From an uncultured Devosia sp. (GTDB lineage Bacteria; Pseudomonadota; Alphaproteobacteria; Rhizobiales; Devosiaceae): 5,045 bases of DNA. Shown piece after piece: positions 1 through 5,045 of the stretch (its first letter is position 1; each line of letters starts with the position of its first letter). The stretch covers positions 1 through 5,045 of the forward strand of contig CAMLKN010000191.1 in NCBI GenBank assembly GCA_946480655.1, in the 5' to 3' direction. Below the pieces are notes generated by a model, which was not told the DNA's origin, searched no databases, and saw only the letters and a list, made by a program, of their open reading frames with translations. The position numbers and the translations under genes are program-made.

Positions 1-1288
1 AGCGCAGGGTGATCTTGCCCTGTTCGAACAGGGCCTTGCAGTCGGCCGAGTCCTTTTCGAGATCGCTGTCGAGCAGGGTGCCGGCCACGCCGGGGCCTTC
101 GAAGCGCGGATCGTCGCAGACGTCGTCATTGGCATAGGACGAGGAATTGTCGCCGAATTCGATGCCCGAGGAATCGTAGGGCGCGCCCAGGATATAGTCC
201 GGGGTGAAGACCGGCTTGATCGAGATGGCGCCGCTCGCCTCCAGAGCCTGGCAATCGCTGGCATCGCTCATGACGTCCACGCTCGAAAGCTTCTTGGCCA
301 TGCCATCTCCAGTGAAGCGCCAGTCGTCGCACTGGCCGTCATTGGCCCATTCGGACGTATCCGAACCGTAGTCGAAGACGCCGCCCAGTTCGTTGGCCGA
401 TTTCAGCGAGGCATTGCCGGCGAGGAAGGCCGCGCGGCAGTCGCTGGCGTCCTTCATGCGTTCGCTGTCCGAAGGATCGGAAACCACGCCCGAGCCGACA
501 AAGTCCGGATCGTCGCATTCCCCGTCATTGGGCCAGGTACCGCTGTCATCGCCGAAGTCGATGCGGTTGGCGAGCGCCTCCATCACCGAGGCGGCGACGG
601 GGGTCTGGCTGGGCTGGTCGGGCGTGTCCCCGGCCAGGGTGATGGTCCCGTCCTCATAGGCCTGACGGCAATCGGAGGCGTCATGCATCATGTCGGCTTC
701 GGTCGGTTCGCTGGCCATGCCCGAGCCGGTAAAGCGCGGATCGTCGCATTCCTGGTCATTGGCCCATTCGGACGTGTCGTCGCCGAAGTCGATATCGCCC
801 ATCATCGTGGGGTCGCTGTCGCCCACCAGCGAGATGGTGCCGGCCTCGAAGGCCGTGCGGCAATCGGTGGCGTCGCGGCCAATGTCGGCATCTTCCAGTT
901 CGGAAGCCATGCCGGTGCCGGCAAAGCGCGGGTCGTCGCATTCGCCATCATTGGCCCAGTTGGAACTGTCATCGCCGAAGTCGATGTCGCTGGTCTGGCC
1001 GACCGGCGGATCGCCGGCGATCTCCTGGCCCTCGGCCAGGCTGATCGAACCGGCTTCGAACAGGGTGCGGCAGTCGGTGGCATCCTTGCCGATATCGGCA
1101 TCCTCGAGTTCGGCGGCCATGCCGGTGCCGGCAAAGCGGGGATCGTCGCATTCCCCGTCATTGGCCCATTCGGAGGTATCGTCGCCGAAGTCCACGTCGC
1201 CGGTTTGCGCCAGGCCCGGCGCGGACAGGCCTGCCGCCAGGATCAAGGCCGCGCCGAACGCGCTCAGGCGCCTGCTTAATGAGTGCAT
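1..1288 (-). CDS. Secreted six-repeat cysteine/aspartate protein, partial (C-terminus beyond left edge)
   Basis: Continuous reading frame of 429 codons from ATG at 1288 to the window edge, with no stop seen. Residues 1-27 look like a Sec signal peptide: basic start with RR at 6-7, a hydrophobic stretch at about 10-22 (AFGAALILAAGL) and likely cleavage after GLA at 27. The rest is six copies of a 52-residue unit (residues 33-84, 103-154, 167-218, 244-295, 306-357, 377-428) joined by linkers of 11-26 residues. Every unit has two cysteines 26 residues apart, a core like WANDGECDDPRF, and a second core like DASDC. The protein is strongly acidic. I infer export to the periplasm or outside, one disulfide per unit, and possible divalent-metal binding through the invariant Asp/Asn positions. 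I know of similar cores in hypothetical alphaproteobacterial proteins but no established role. A strong ribosome binding site supports the start. Certain as a gene, unknown in function. Confidence 0.9.
   Translation of the reverse strand, partial: MHSLSRRLSAFGAALILAAGLSAPGLAQTGDVDFGDDTSEWANDGECDDPRFAGTGMAAELEDADIGKDATDCRTLFEAGSISLAEGQEIAGDPPVGQTSDIDFGDDSSNWANDGECDDPRFAGTGMASELEDADIGRDATDCRTAFEAGTISLVGDSDPTMMGDIDFGDDTSEWANDQECDDPRFTGSGMASEPTEADMMHDASDCRQAYEDGTITLAGDTPDQPSQTPVAASVMEALANRIDFGDDSGTWPNDGECDDPDFVGSGVVSDPSDSERMKDASDCRAAFLAGNASLKSANELGGVFDYGSDTSEWANDGQCDDWRFTGDGMAKKLSSVDVMSDASDCQALEASGAISIKPVFTPDYILGAPYDSSGIEFGDNSSSYANDDVCDDPRFEGPGVAGTLLDSDLEKDSADCKALFEQGKITLR
5..160 (-). repeat. Repeat unit 6 of 6 seen (residues 377-428)
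   Basis: Cysteines at residues 391 and 417. The most diverged unit: Glu for the first Asp, Tyr for Trp, Val for Glu before the first cysteine. It ends four bases from the window edge, so whether more units or another domain follow cannot be seen. Confidence 0.86.
218..373 (-). repeat. Repeat unit 5 of 6 (residues 306-357)
   Basis: Cysteines at residues 320 and 346. Trp replaces the usual Pro after the CDD triplet, and Tyr replaces the Phe at unit position 2. Preceded by the shortest linker, 10 residues. Confidence 0.88.
404..559 (-). repeat. Repeat unit 4 of 6 (residues 244-295)
   Basis: Cysteines at residues 258 and 284. A Pro replaces the usual Ala in the first core (WPNDGECDDPDF). It follows the longest linker, 25 residues, rich in Pro, Gln and Ala. 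Confidence 0.88.
635..790 (-). repeat. Repeat unit 3 of 6 (residues 167-218)
   Basis: Cysteines at residues 181 and 207. Keeps the first core with Gln for Gly (WANDQECDDPRF), but the middle is more diverged, with a run of methionine, histidine and aspartate (DMMHDASDC) before the second cysteine. Confidence 0.88.
827..982 (-). repeat. Repeat unit 2 of 6 (residues 103-154)
   Basis: Cysteines at residues 117 and 143. The differences from unit 1 are six mostly conservative substitutions (for example T to S, K to R). Separated from unit 1 by an 18-residue linker rich in small and acidic residues. Confidence 0.9.
1037..1192 (-). repeat. Repeat unit 1 of 6 (residues 33-84)
   Basis: First 52-residue unit after the signal peptide; cysteines at residues 47 and 73. 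It is nearly the same as unit 2 (46 of 52 residues identical), pointing to recent duplication or gene conversion between these two. Confidence 0.9.
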
Positions 1289-1296
1289 GTCTTGTT

Positions 1297-1303
1297 CTCC
1301 CTC
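1297..1303 (-). promoter_or_regulatory. Ribosome binding site of the repeat-protein gene
   Basis: On the - strand this reads GAGGGAG, with an 8-nt spacer to the ATG at 1288. It is a near-ideal Shine-Dalgarno sequence and fixes the start directly before the signal peptide. Confidence 0.8.
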
Positions 1304-1325
1304 AACACCAATGCCGCCCCACATG

Positions 1326-1344
1326 GCCACTACCTTATAGCGGC
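1326..1344 (-). promoter_or_regulatory. Leader hairpin with possible -10 element before the repeat-protein gene
   Basis: Within the 81-nt gap between the permease stop and the repeat-protein start, the - strand reads GCCGCTA, TAAGG, TAGTGGC. This is a 7-bp stem (one G-U pair) with a 5-nt loop. There is no following T run, so it is not a typical intrinsic terminator. The upper arm and loop contain CTATAA (1335-1340), which could serve as a -10 element, but no convincing -35 lies 16-18 bp upstream. It may be an operator, a weak promoter or simply chance. Confidence 0.3.
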
Positions 1345-1369
1345 TTTATGGCGGCCAGAAGTGGGAAAG

Positions 1370-2317
1370 CTAATCGAGTTGCGCGCGCCGGCGTGTTTCG
1401 AGCCGCGCGAACAGCCACGACCCGAAGAGCACCATGGCGGTGCCCAGGGCATGGAACAGGGTGAATTCCTCGCCCAGGACAAGAACCGCCAGCAAGATGG
1501 TGATGATGGGGCCGAATGAGGCGGTCGAGGAGGTGGCGCGCGGGCCGATCCGGCTGATGGCGCCATTGAGCAGGAAGGAGGGCAGGACCGTGCCGAAGAC
1601 GCCCAGCATCAGCCCGAGGAACCACACATAGGGCGTGAACCCGGCATAGGTGGCGGGACCATCGACCACGAGGCTCTGGACCACGGCCAGTATCGCGGCC
1701 GTAGACATGCCGATGCAGGTAAAGAGCGCCGAGCCCAGAACCAGCATCTGCCGCTTGGCCAGGTGCTGGTAGAGGGCGAAGGTGAGGGCCGAGGCGAGCA
1801 CGAGCAAGGTGCCCAGCAGGAGGCCATCGGGCCGTACGCTGAGGTTCCAGGCGAAGATGACCATGAGGCCGCCATAGCTCAGCAGCATGGCCGGGATCAG
1901 CGCCCAGTTCATGCGGTCGCCAAAGAACCAGACCCCGAAGAGCAGCACGAAGAACGGATAGGTGAAGAGCACCAGCCGCTCATACTGGGCCGAGACGAAG
2001 GCGAGACCGGCAAAGTCGAGATAGCTCGAGAGATAATAACCCAGTGCGCCAACTGCCATGGCCGCGAGCAGGCGACCTGGTGTCAGCAAGGCACGCAACT
2101 GGCTGTTGCGGCTCAGCAGCGAGATCAGGATGACGAGATAGACCGGCAGCGCCACCATCATCCGCAGGGCCAGGGTCGCTTCGGTGGAAACGCCTTCGGC
2201 GAAGGCGAGCTTGATGAAGATGCCCTTGGTCGAAAACAGCGTGGCGCCGCCAAGGGCCAGCATATAGCCCAAGGTGTCGATTGCAGGCTGTGAGGTCTGG
2301 CCGGGCGCGGTGGTCAT
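1370..2317 (-). CDS. EamA/DMT-superfamily permease
   Basis: Predicted 315-residue inner-membrane protein of the drug/metabolite transporter superfamily, with the two tandem EamA halves (about residues 16-157 and 165-305) and ten hydrophobic helices expected of the family. Approximate helices are 16-37, 49-68, 82-104, 112-132, 138-157, 165-184, 192-215, 229-250, 265-281 and 286-304. The loop before the last helix carries LGEE, matching the glycine-glutamate signature common at that position. The C-terminus is short and basic (ETRRRAQLD), fitting a cytoplasmic tail. Length is normal for the family. Members export or import amino acids, metabolites or toxic compounds, and the substrate cannot be read from sequence. 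No clear ribosome binding site precedes ATG 2317, but a stop codon lies upstream in frame with no other start between, so this start is preferred over the internal Met19. It lies 96 nt after xerC on the same strand. Confidence 0.93.
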   Translation of the reverse strand: MTTAPGQTSQPAIDTLGYMLALGGATLFSTKGIFIKLAFAEGVSTEATLALRMMVALPVYLVILISLLSRNSQLRALLTPGRLLAAMAVGALGYYLSSYLDFAGLAFVSAQYERLVLFTYPFFVLLFGVWFFGDRMNWALIPAMLLSYGGLMVIFAWNLSVRPDGLLLGTLLVLASALTFALYQHLAKRQMLVLGSALFTCIGMSTAAILAVVQSLVVDGPATYAGFTPYVWFLGLMLGVFGTVLPSFLLNGAISRIGPRATSSTASFGPIITILLAVLVLGEEFTLFHALGTAMVLFGSWLFARLETRRRAQLD

Positions 2318-2413
2318 GGATGCGGCTTTGAGCGAGGTGTGATCAACCCAGCATTAGGCTCCCGGGTCAGCCGTTCAAAGCCGGGAAGGCTCATTTCCGT
2401 CCAGTAAGCCCGC
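2318..2413 (-). other. xerC-permease intergenic gap with an inverted repeat
   Basis: The 96 nt hold an inverted repeat: TCCCGG at 2360-2365 and CCGGGA at 2381-2386, separated by 15 nt. On the - strand one G-U pair can extend it. There is no T tract, so it is a poor intrinsic terminator. I see no clear promoter for the permease gene. Read-through from xerC is possible. Confidence 0.35.
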
Positions 2414-3343
2414 TCAGCCGCGCGGATGCGCCTTGGCATAGCTTTCCATCAGGCGCTCAGTATCGACCTGGGTGTAGATCTGCGTGGTCGAGAGGCTGGC
2501 ATGGCCCAAAAGTTCCTGGATGGCCCGCAGGTCGCCACCCTTGCCCAAGAGGTGGGTGGCAAAGGAATGCCGCAGGGCATGCGGGGTCGCCGAAGGCGGC
2601 AGGCCAAGGGCGGAGCGCAATTGCTGCATGCGCAACTGGATGAGGCGGGGCGAGAGCACGCCACCACGGACGCCGCGAAACAGCTTGTCACCGGGCCAGA
2701 GCTTGAAGGGCGCCAGGGCAAGATAGGTGTCGATGCTTTGCCGCACCGGGGCGATCAACGGCACCATGCGCACCTTGCCCCCCTTGCCGGTGACGCGCAG
2801 CGTATCGGTCTCGAGGTCGGCCTTGGTCAGCGCCAGGGCCTCCGAGATGCGCAGGCCGGCGCCATAGCAGAGCGAGATGACCGCCATGTCGCGCGCCGCG
2901 ACCCAGGGCCGGTCTTCCATTTCCTCGGTGGCGGCGATGGCGGCCTTGGCTTCGACCACCGTCAGTGCCTTGGGCAGGGAACGGCCAATCTTGGGGGTCC
3001 GAATAACATTGAGGGCCTCGGTGGCCAGGGTCCCTTCGCGCTCGAGATAGCCGAAGAAGCTCTTGAGCGAGGAGAGGACCCGCGCCAGCGAGCGCGAGCC
3101 GAGGCTTTCACTGCGGCGCTGGGCCATGAAGGCGCGGATATCGGCGCCGCGCAGGTCCCTGAGGCTTTGCAGCGAAACTGGCCCGCCCATATGGTCGGCG
3201 AGAAAGCTCATGAACTGGCCAAGATCGCGGCCATAGGCCTCCAGGGTCTTGGGCGCCAGGCGCCGCACCGATCCCAGGTCGCGCAGCCAGGCGTCGATCC
3301 GGCTGCGGACAAACTCGTCGGTGGCGAAGGCGCTGTCGGTCAT
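2414..3343 (-). CDS. xerC: Tyrosine recombinase XerC
   Basis: A 309-residue site-specific tyrosine recombinase, normal length for Xer proteins. With XerD it resolves chromosome dimers at dif, near the terminus, in an FtsK-dependent reaction. The N-terminal SAM-like core-binding domain spans about residues 10-105 (RRLAPKTLEAYGRDL), and the catalytic domain about 125-300. All active-site residues are present: R165 (GAGLRISE), K187 (GKGGK), H255 and R258 (HALRH), H281 (LLGH) and nucleophile Y290 (TTQIYTQV). Spacings R258-H281-Y290 match those of E. coli XerD (23 and 9). The C-terminal AKAHPRG ending and the priA neighbourhood favour XerC over XerD. The start at 3343 has only a weak purine run (GGGG) upstream, with an in-frame stop 12 nt before it. 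The gene follows the 65-codon small gene by 33 nt, so the two are probably co-transcribed. Confidence 0.95.
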   Translation of the reverse strand: MTDSAFATDEFVRSRIDAWLRDLGSVRRLAPKTLEAYGRDLGQFMSFLADHMGGPVSLQSLRDLRGADIRAFMAQRRSESLGSRSLARVLSSLKSFFGYLEREGTLATEALNVIRTPKIGRSLPKALTVVEAKAAIAATEEMEDRPWVAARDMAVISLCYGAGLRISEALALTKADLETDTLRVTGKGGKVRMVPLIAPVRQSIDTYLALAPFKLWPGDKLFRGVRGGVLSPRLIQLRMQQLRSALGLPPSATPHALRHSFATHLLGKGGDLRAIQELLGHASLSTTQIYTQVDTERLMESYAKAHPRG

Positions 3344-3376
3344 GGCCCCAATCTAGCCGCGACTGGTTAGCAAAGC

Positions 3377-3574
3377 CTAGCCGAAGGGCCGCCAACCGGA
3401 CCAGTCGCGCGGCCGCTCCGGCTGGGCGAGACCGAGATCGGCATGAAGGCGCGACGGGAGTTTCGCGGGCCGGCGGGCGGCGCGGCTCTTGCCCACCAGC
3501 CAGTCATAGAAGCTGGCCTCGCGGACGATACCCACCATGTCGTGGGGTGCGGGATGGTGATTTTGTTCGATCAC
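3377..3574 (-). CDS. Small basic protein of unknown function, putative SOS gene
   Basis: 65 codons starting with GTG at 3574 and ending in TAG. The start is chosen because an excellent Shine-Dalgarno (GAGAGGAG) sits 7 nt upstream. The same frame stays open further upstream to 4024, but that part lies antisense to priA. An internal ATG at codon 13 lacks a ribosome binding site. The protein has no signal peptide or membrane helix. Its start is His/Pro-rich (NHHPAPHD), followed by a possible helix (MVGIVREASFYDWLVG), a basic patch (GKSRAARRPAK) and a Trp/Pro/Arg-rich tail ending DWSGWRPFG. It may bind nucleic acid or a protein partner, but I recognise no family. A perfect GTTC-N7-GTTC direct repeat lies 27 nt upstream, suggesting LexA control. 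xerC follows 33 nt downstream. The main alternative is a non-coding leader of xerC, which the strong ribosome binding site argues against. Confidence 0.72.
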   Translation of the reverse strand: MIEQNHHPAPHDMVGIVREASFYDWLVGKSRAARRPAKLPSRLHADLGLAQPERPRDWSGWRPFG

Positions 3575-3581
3575 GGCTGTT

Positions 3582-3589
3582 CTCCTCTC
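3582..3589 (-). promoter_or_regulatory. Ribosome binding site deciding the GTG start of the small gene
   Basis: Reads GAGAGGAG on the - strand with a 7-nt spacer to GTG 3574. It is the strongest Shine-Dalgarno match seen in the window and the main reason to believe the small gene is translated. Confidence 0.8.
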
Positions 3590-3601
3590 TTGCCATGGAG
3601 A

Positions 3602-3616
3602 GAACACTACAAGAAC
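3602..3616 (-). promoter_or_regulatory. Putative LexA (SOS) box, GTTC-N7-GTTC
   Basis: The - strand reads GTTC, TTGTAGT, GTTC. This exactly matches the direct-repeat operator known for LexA in alphaproteobacteria, as opposed to the CTG-N10-CAG palindrome of enterics. The match extends to TGTTCT in both half-sites, 11 bp apart, or about one helical turn. It lies 27 nt before the GTG of the small gene and overlaps its likely -10, the usual geometry for repression. The priA start is 80 nt away on the other side. For random sequence the eight fixed bases would be expected about 0.004 times in this 122-bp gap, both strands counted. Confidence 0.68.
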
Positions 3617-3636
3617 ATTGTGACAGGCCGTGTCAG
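3607..3636 (-). promoter_or_regulatory. Possible sigma-70 promoter of the small gene and xerC
   Basis: On the - strand CTGACA (3631-3636) could be the -35 and TTGTAG (3607-3612) the -10, separated by 18 bp. The -35 is one base off consensus and the -10 is poor. The predicted transcript would start near 3600, giving a leader of about 25 nt that contains the ribosome binding site. The -10 lies inside the LexA box. Confidence 0.4.
3621..3635. promoter_or_regulatory. Short perfect inverted repeat TGACA-N5-TGTCA
   Basis: TGACA, GGCCG, TGTCA lies in the middle of the divergent region, four bases beyond the LexA box and overlapping the proposed -35. Its symmetric 5-5-5 form fits a dimeric repressor or activator site, but no regulator can be named and a chance palindrome is possible. 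Confidence 0.3.
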
Positions 3637-3696
3637 CAGGGCAGGGGCCGAATCGCTTGCATTGGCCCGTCGCCGATGCGAGCAGAACGGGCACAG

Positions 3697-5045
3697 ATGA
3701 TAGATCGTCCGGACATTGTTGCGGTGATGGTGGGGGTGGCCGTCGAAGGCCCCTACAGCTATCGCGTGCCCGAGGGGATGGCGGTCGAGCGCGGCTCGAT
3801 TGTTGCCGTGCCGCTGGGGCCGCGGCTGATCCTCGGCGTGGTCTGGGGTCCGCCCAAGGACATGATCGCCCACAATCGCCTGCGCGACATCGCCCATGTC
3901 TATGACGTGCCGCCGCTTTCCGAGGAATTGCTGCGGACGGTCGAATGGGTGGCGCGCTATACACTGGCTGCCCCCGGCCAGGTGTTGCGCGGGGTGCTGC
4001 GCTCGCCCGAGGCGCTCGATGCACCCAAGCCGGTCATTGCCTATCGCCGCACCGGCCATGAGCCGGAAAAGCTCACCCCTGCGCGTCTGAGGGTACTCGA
4101 TTGCCTCATGGACGACATGGCCTGGCCGAAGCCGGCGCTGATCGGCGCCAGCGGCGTCTCCTCTTCAGTCATCGACGGGCTGGAGCGTGCCGGGGCCATC
4201 GAGAAGCTGGAAATGCCGGCGCCGCCGGTGGTCATGCCGCCCGATCCGGATGACAATCCGGCGCGCCTCAGCCCCGAACAGCAGAAGGCGCTGGACCAGA
4301 TCCTGGCGCTCGATGCCCATGCCTTCGGCGTGGCGCTGCTCGATGGCGTGACCGGCGGCGGCAAGACCGAAGTCTTCTTCGAGGCAGTGGCCGACACTTT
4401 GCGCGCCGGCCGGCAGGCGCTGGTGTTGCTGCCCGAAATCGCGCTCACCAATACCTTTATCGATCGCTTCACCCGCCGCTTTGGCACGCGCCCCGCCGAG
4501 TGGCATTCCGACATGACCCCGGCCCAGCGGGCCAAAGTCTGGCGCGGCGTGCTCGATGGTTCGGTGCGGGCCGTGGTGGGCGCGCGCTCGGCGCTGTTCC
4601 TGCCCTTCCGGGAGCTGGGCCTCATGGTGCTCGATGAGGAACATGACGGGGCCTACAAGCAGTCCGACGGCTTTACCTATCACGCGCGCGACATGGCCAT
4701 TGTCCGCGCCAGCCTGGCGCAGGCGCGCGTCATCCTTTCCTCGGCCACGCCCTCGGTGGAATCGCGCAACAATGCCAATCACGGGCGCTATGCCCATGTC
4801 GTGCTCGAAAGCCGCTTTGCCGACGCGGCCATGCCCGATGTCACCGCTATCGACATGCGCACCGACGGCCCGGAAAAGGGCGAGTGGATCGCGCCGGCTC
4901 TCGCCCGCGAAGTGTTCGCGGCGCTCGACCGGGGTGAGCAGGCGCTGCTGTTCCTCAACCGGCGCGGCTATGCGCCGCTGACGCTTTGCCGAAGTTGTGG
5001 ACATCAATATCAGTGTCCCGACTGTTCGAGCTGGATGGTCGAGCA
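3697..5045 (+). CDS. priA: Primosomal protein N' (replication restart helicase PriA), partial
   Basis: First 449 residues of PriA, an ATP-dependent 3'-5' superfamily 2 helicase that recognises stalled forks and D-loops and reloads the replicative helicase; the full protein is usually about 730 residues. The N-terminal 3'-end-binding domain spans about residues 5-105, with a winged-helix-like region at about 120-175. Helicase lobe 1 follows: Walker A GVTGGGKT (217-224), LLPEIALT (244-251), GARSALFLPF (295-304), Walker B DEEH (313-316) and SSATPS (348-353). Lobe 2 begins with LLFLNRRGYAP (417-427). Zinc ligands C431, C434, C440 and C443 are seen before the window ends. Walker A has Gly where PriA commonly has Ser (GSGKT); the essential Lys223 and Thr224 remain. 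ATG 3697 places the conserved N-terminus as usual. An in-frame ATG at 3676 would add seven residues, and neither has a good ribosome binding site. Divergent from the small gene and xerC. Confidence 0.97.
   Translation, partial: MIDRPDIVAVMVGVAVEGPYSYRVPEGMAVERGSIVAVPLGPRLILGVVWGPPKDMIAHNRLRDIAHVYDVPPLSEELLRTVEWVARYTLAAPGQVLRGVLRSPEALDAPKPVIAYRRTGHEPEKLTPARLRVLDCLMDDMAWPKPALIGASGVSSSVIDGLERAGAIEKLEMPAPPVVMPPDPDDNPARLSPEQQKALDQILALDAHAFGVALLDGVTGGGKTEVFFEAVADTLRAGRQALVLLPEIALTNTFIDRFTRRFGTRPAEWHSDMTPAQRAKVWRGVLDGSVRAVVGARSALFLPFRELGLMVLDEEHDGAYKQSDGFTYHARDMAIVRASLAQARVILSSATPSVESRNNANHGRYAHVVLESRFADAAMPDVTAIDMRTDGPEKGEWIAPALAREVFAALDRGEQALLFLNRRGYAPLTLCRSCGHQYQCPDCSSWMVE

Noticed and set aside
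5..1192. CRISPR array or non-coding tandem repeat
   Set aside because: The repetition is at protein level with degenerate codons, variable linkers and an intact frame after a signal peptide. Direct repeats are not of CRISPR size or identity.
33..1192. Notch/LNR or LDL-receptor class A modules, suggested by NDGECD-like cores
   Set aside because: Those modules need six cysteines per unit; these have two. The resemblance is limited to a short acidic stretch.
683..1279. Long + strand frames across the repeat gene (683-1279, 690-1340, 393-659), themselves repetitive
   Set aside because: They are shadows of the six-unit gene on the - strand. Their repetition simply mirrors it, and they lack ribosome binding sites and a signal peptide.
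1763..2293. 176-codon + strand frame opposite the permease gene
   Set aside because: Its Gln/Glu/Gly/His-rich composition is typical of an antisense frame of a hydrophobic membrane protein gene.
2359..2387. Intrinsic terminator after xerC
   Set aside because: The inverted repeat has a 15-nt loop and no T run on either side.
2426..3370. 314-codon + strand frame opposite xerC
   Set aside because: xerC on the - strand carries all catalytic residues. The opposite frame is a by-product of GC-rich codon bias and has no recognisable domain.
3507..3596. 30-codon - strand frame starting at ATG 3596
   Set aside because: It has no ribosome binding site of its own, and its frame runs over the ribosome binding site of the small gene.
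3575..4024. Extending the small gene upstream to an ATG at 4024 (215 codons)
   Set aside because: The extra part is antisense to the PriA N-terminus and crosses the promoter region. The strong ribosome binding site at 3582-3589 marks GTG 3574 instead.
4165..5007. 280-codon and 194-codon - strand frames opposite priA
   Set aside because: They lie wholly antisense to clear PriA helicase motifs and show His/Arg/Gly-rich shadow composition.

Overview
The window reads as chromosomal DNA of a GC-rich alphaproteobacterium, probably of the order Hyphomicrobiales (Rhizobiales). The evidence is the G/C-biased third codon positions, a xerC-like recombinase gene beside a divergent priA, and a direct-repeat LexA box of the alphaproteobacterial type (GTTC-N7-GTTC) between them. 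A Devosia-like genus is a guess from overall style, not a demonstration.

The layout is divergent from a 122-bp intergenic region at 3575-3696. To the right, priA (replication restart helicase) starts at 3697 on the + strand and runs off the window; about 449 residues are present. To the left, four genes lie on the - strand: a 65-codon GTG-started small gene (3377-3574), a XerC-type tyrosine recombinase (2414-3343), a ten-helix EamA/DMT-type permease (1370-2317), and a secreted protein built of six 52-residue repeats (start at 1288, running off the left edge). Gaps are 33 nt (small gene to xerC), 96 nt (xerC to permease) and 81 nt (permease to repeat protein). The first two genes are therefore probably one transcript. 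The permease and repeat-protein genes may be read through or have their own promoters.

Two things deserve attention. First, the small gene has an excellent ribosome binding site, and a perfect GTTC-N7-GTTC direct repeat lies 27 nt upstream of its start codon, on top of a plausible -10 element. It is thus a candidate for an undescribed DNA-damage-induced small protein that could carry xerC into the SOS response and sits back to back with priA. Chromosome dimer resolution and replication restart are both jobs that arise when forks break, so the arrangement makes functional sense, but SOS control is inference. Second, the repeat protein has a signal peptide followed by six gap-free 52-residue units, each with two cysteines exactly 26 residues apart and invariant Asp/Asn positions. 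This suggests a secreted array of disulfide-pinned, possibly metal-binding modules. I recognise no function for it.

I saw no tRNA or rRNA genes, insertion sequences, CRISPR arrays or prophage genes. No stretch above 300 bases lacks a gene.
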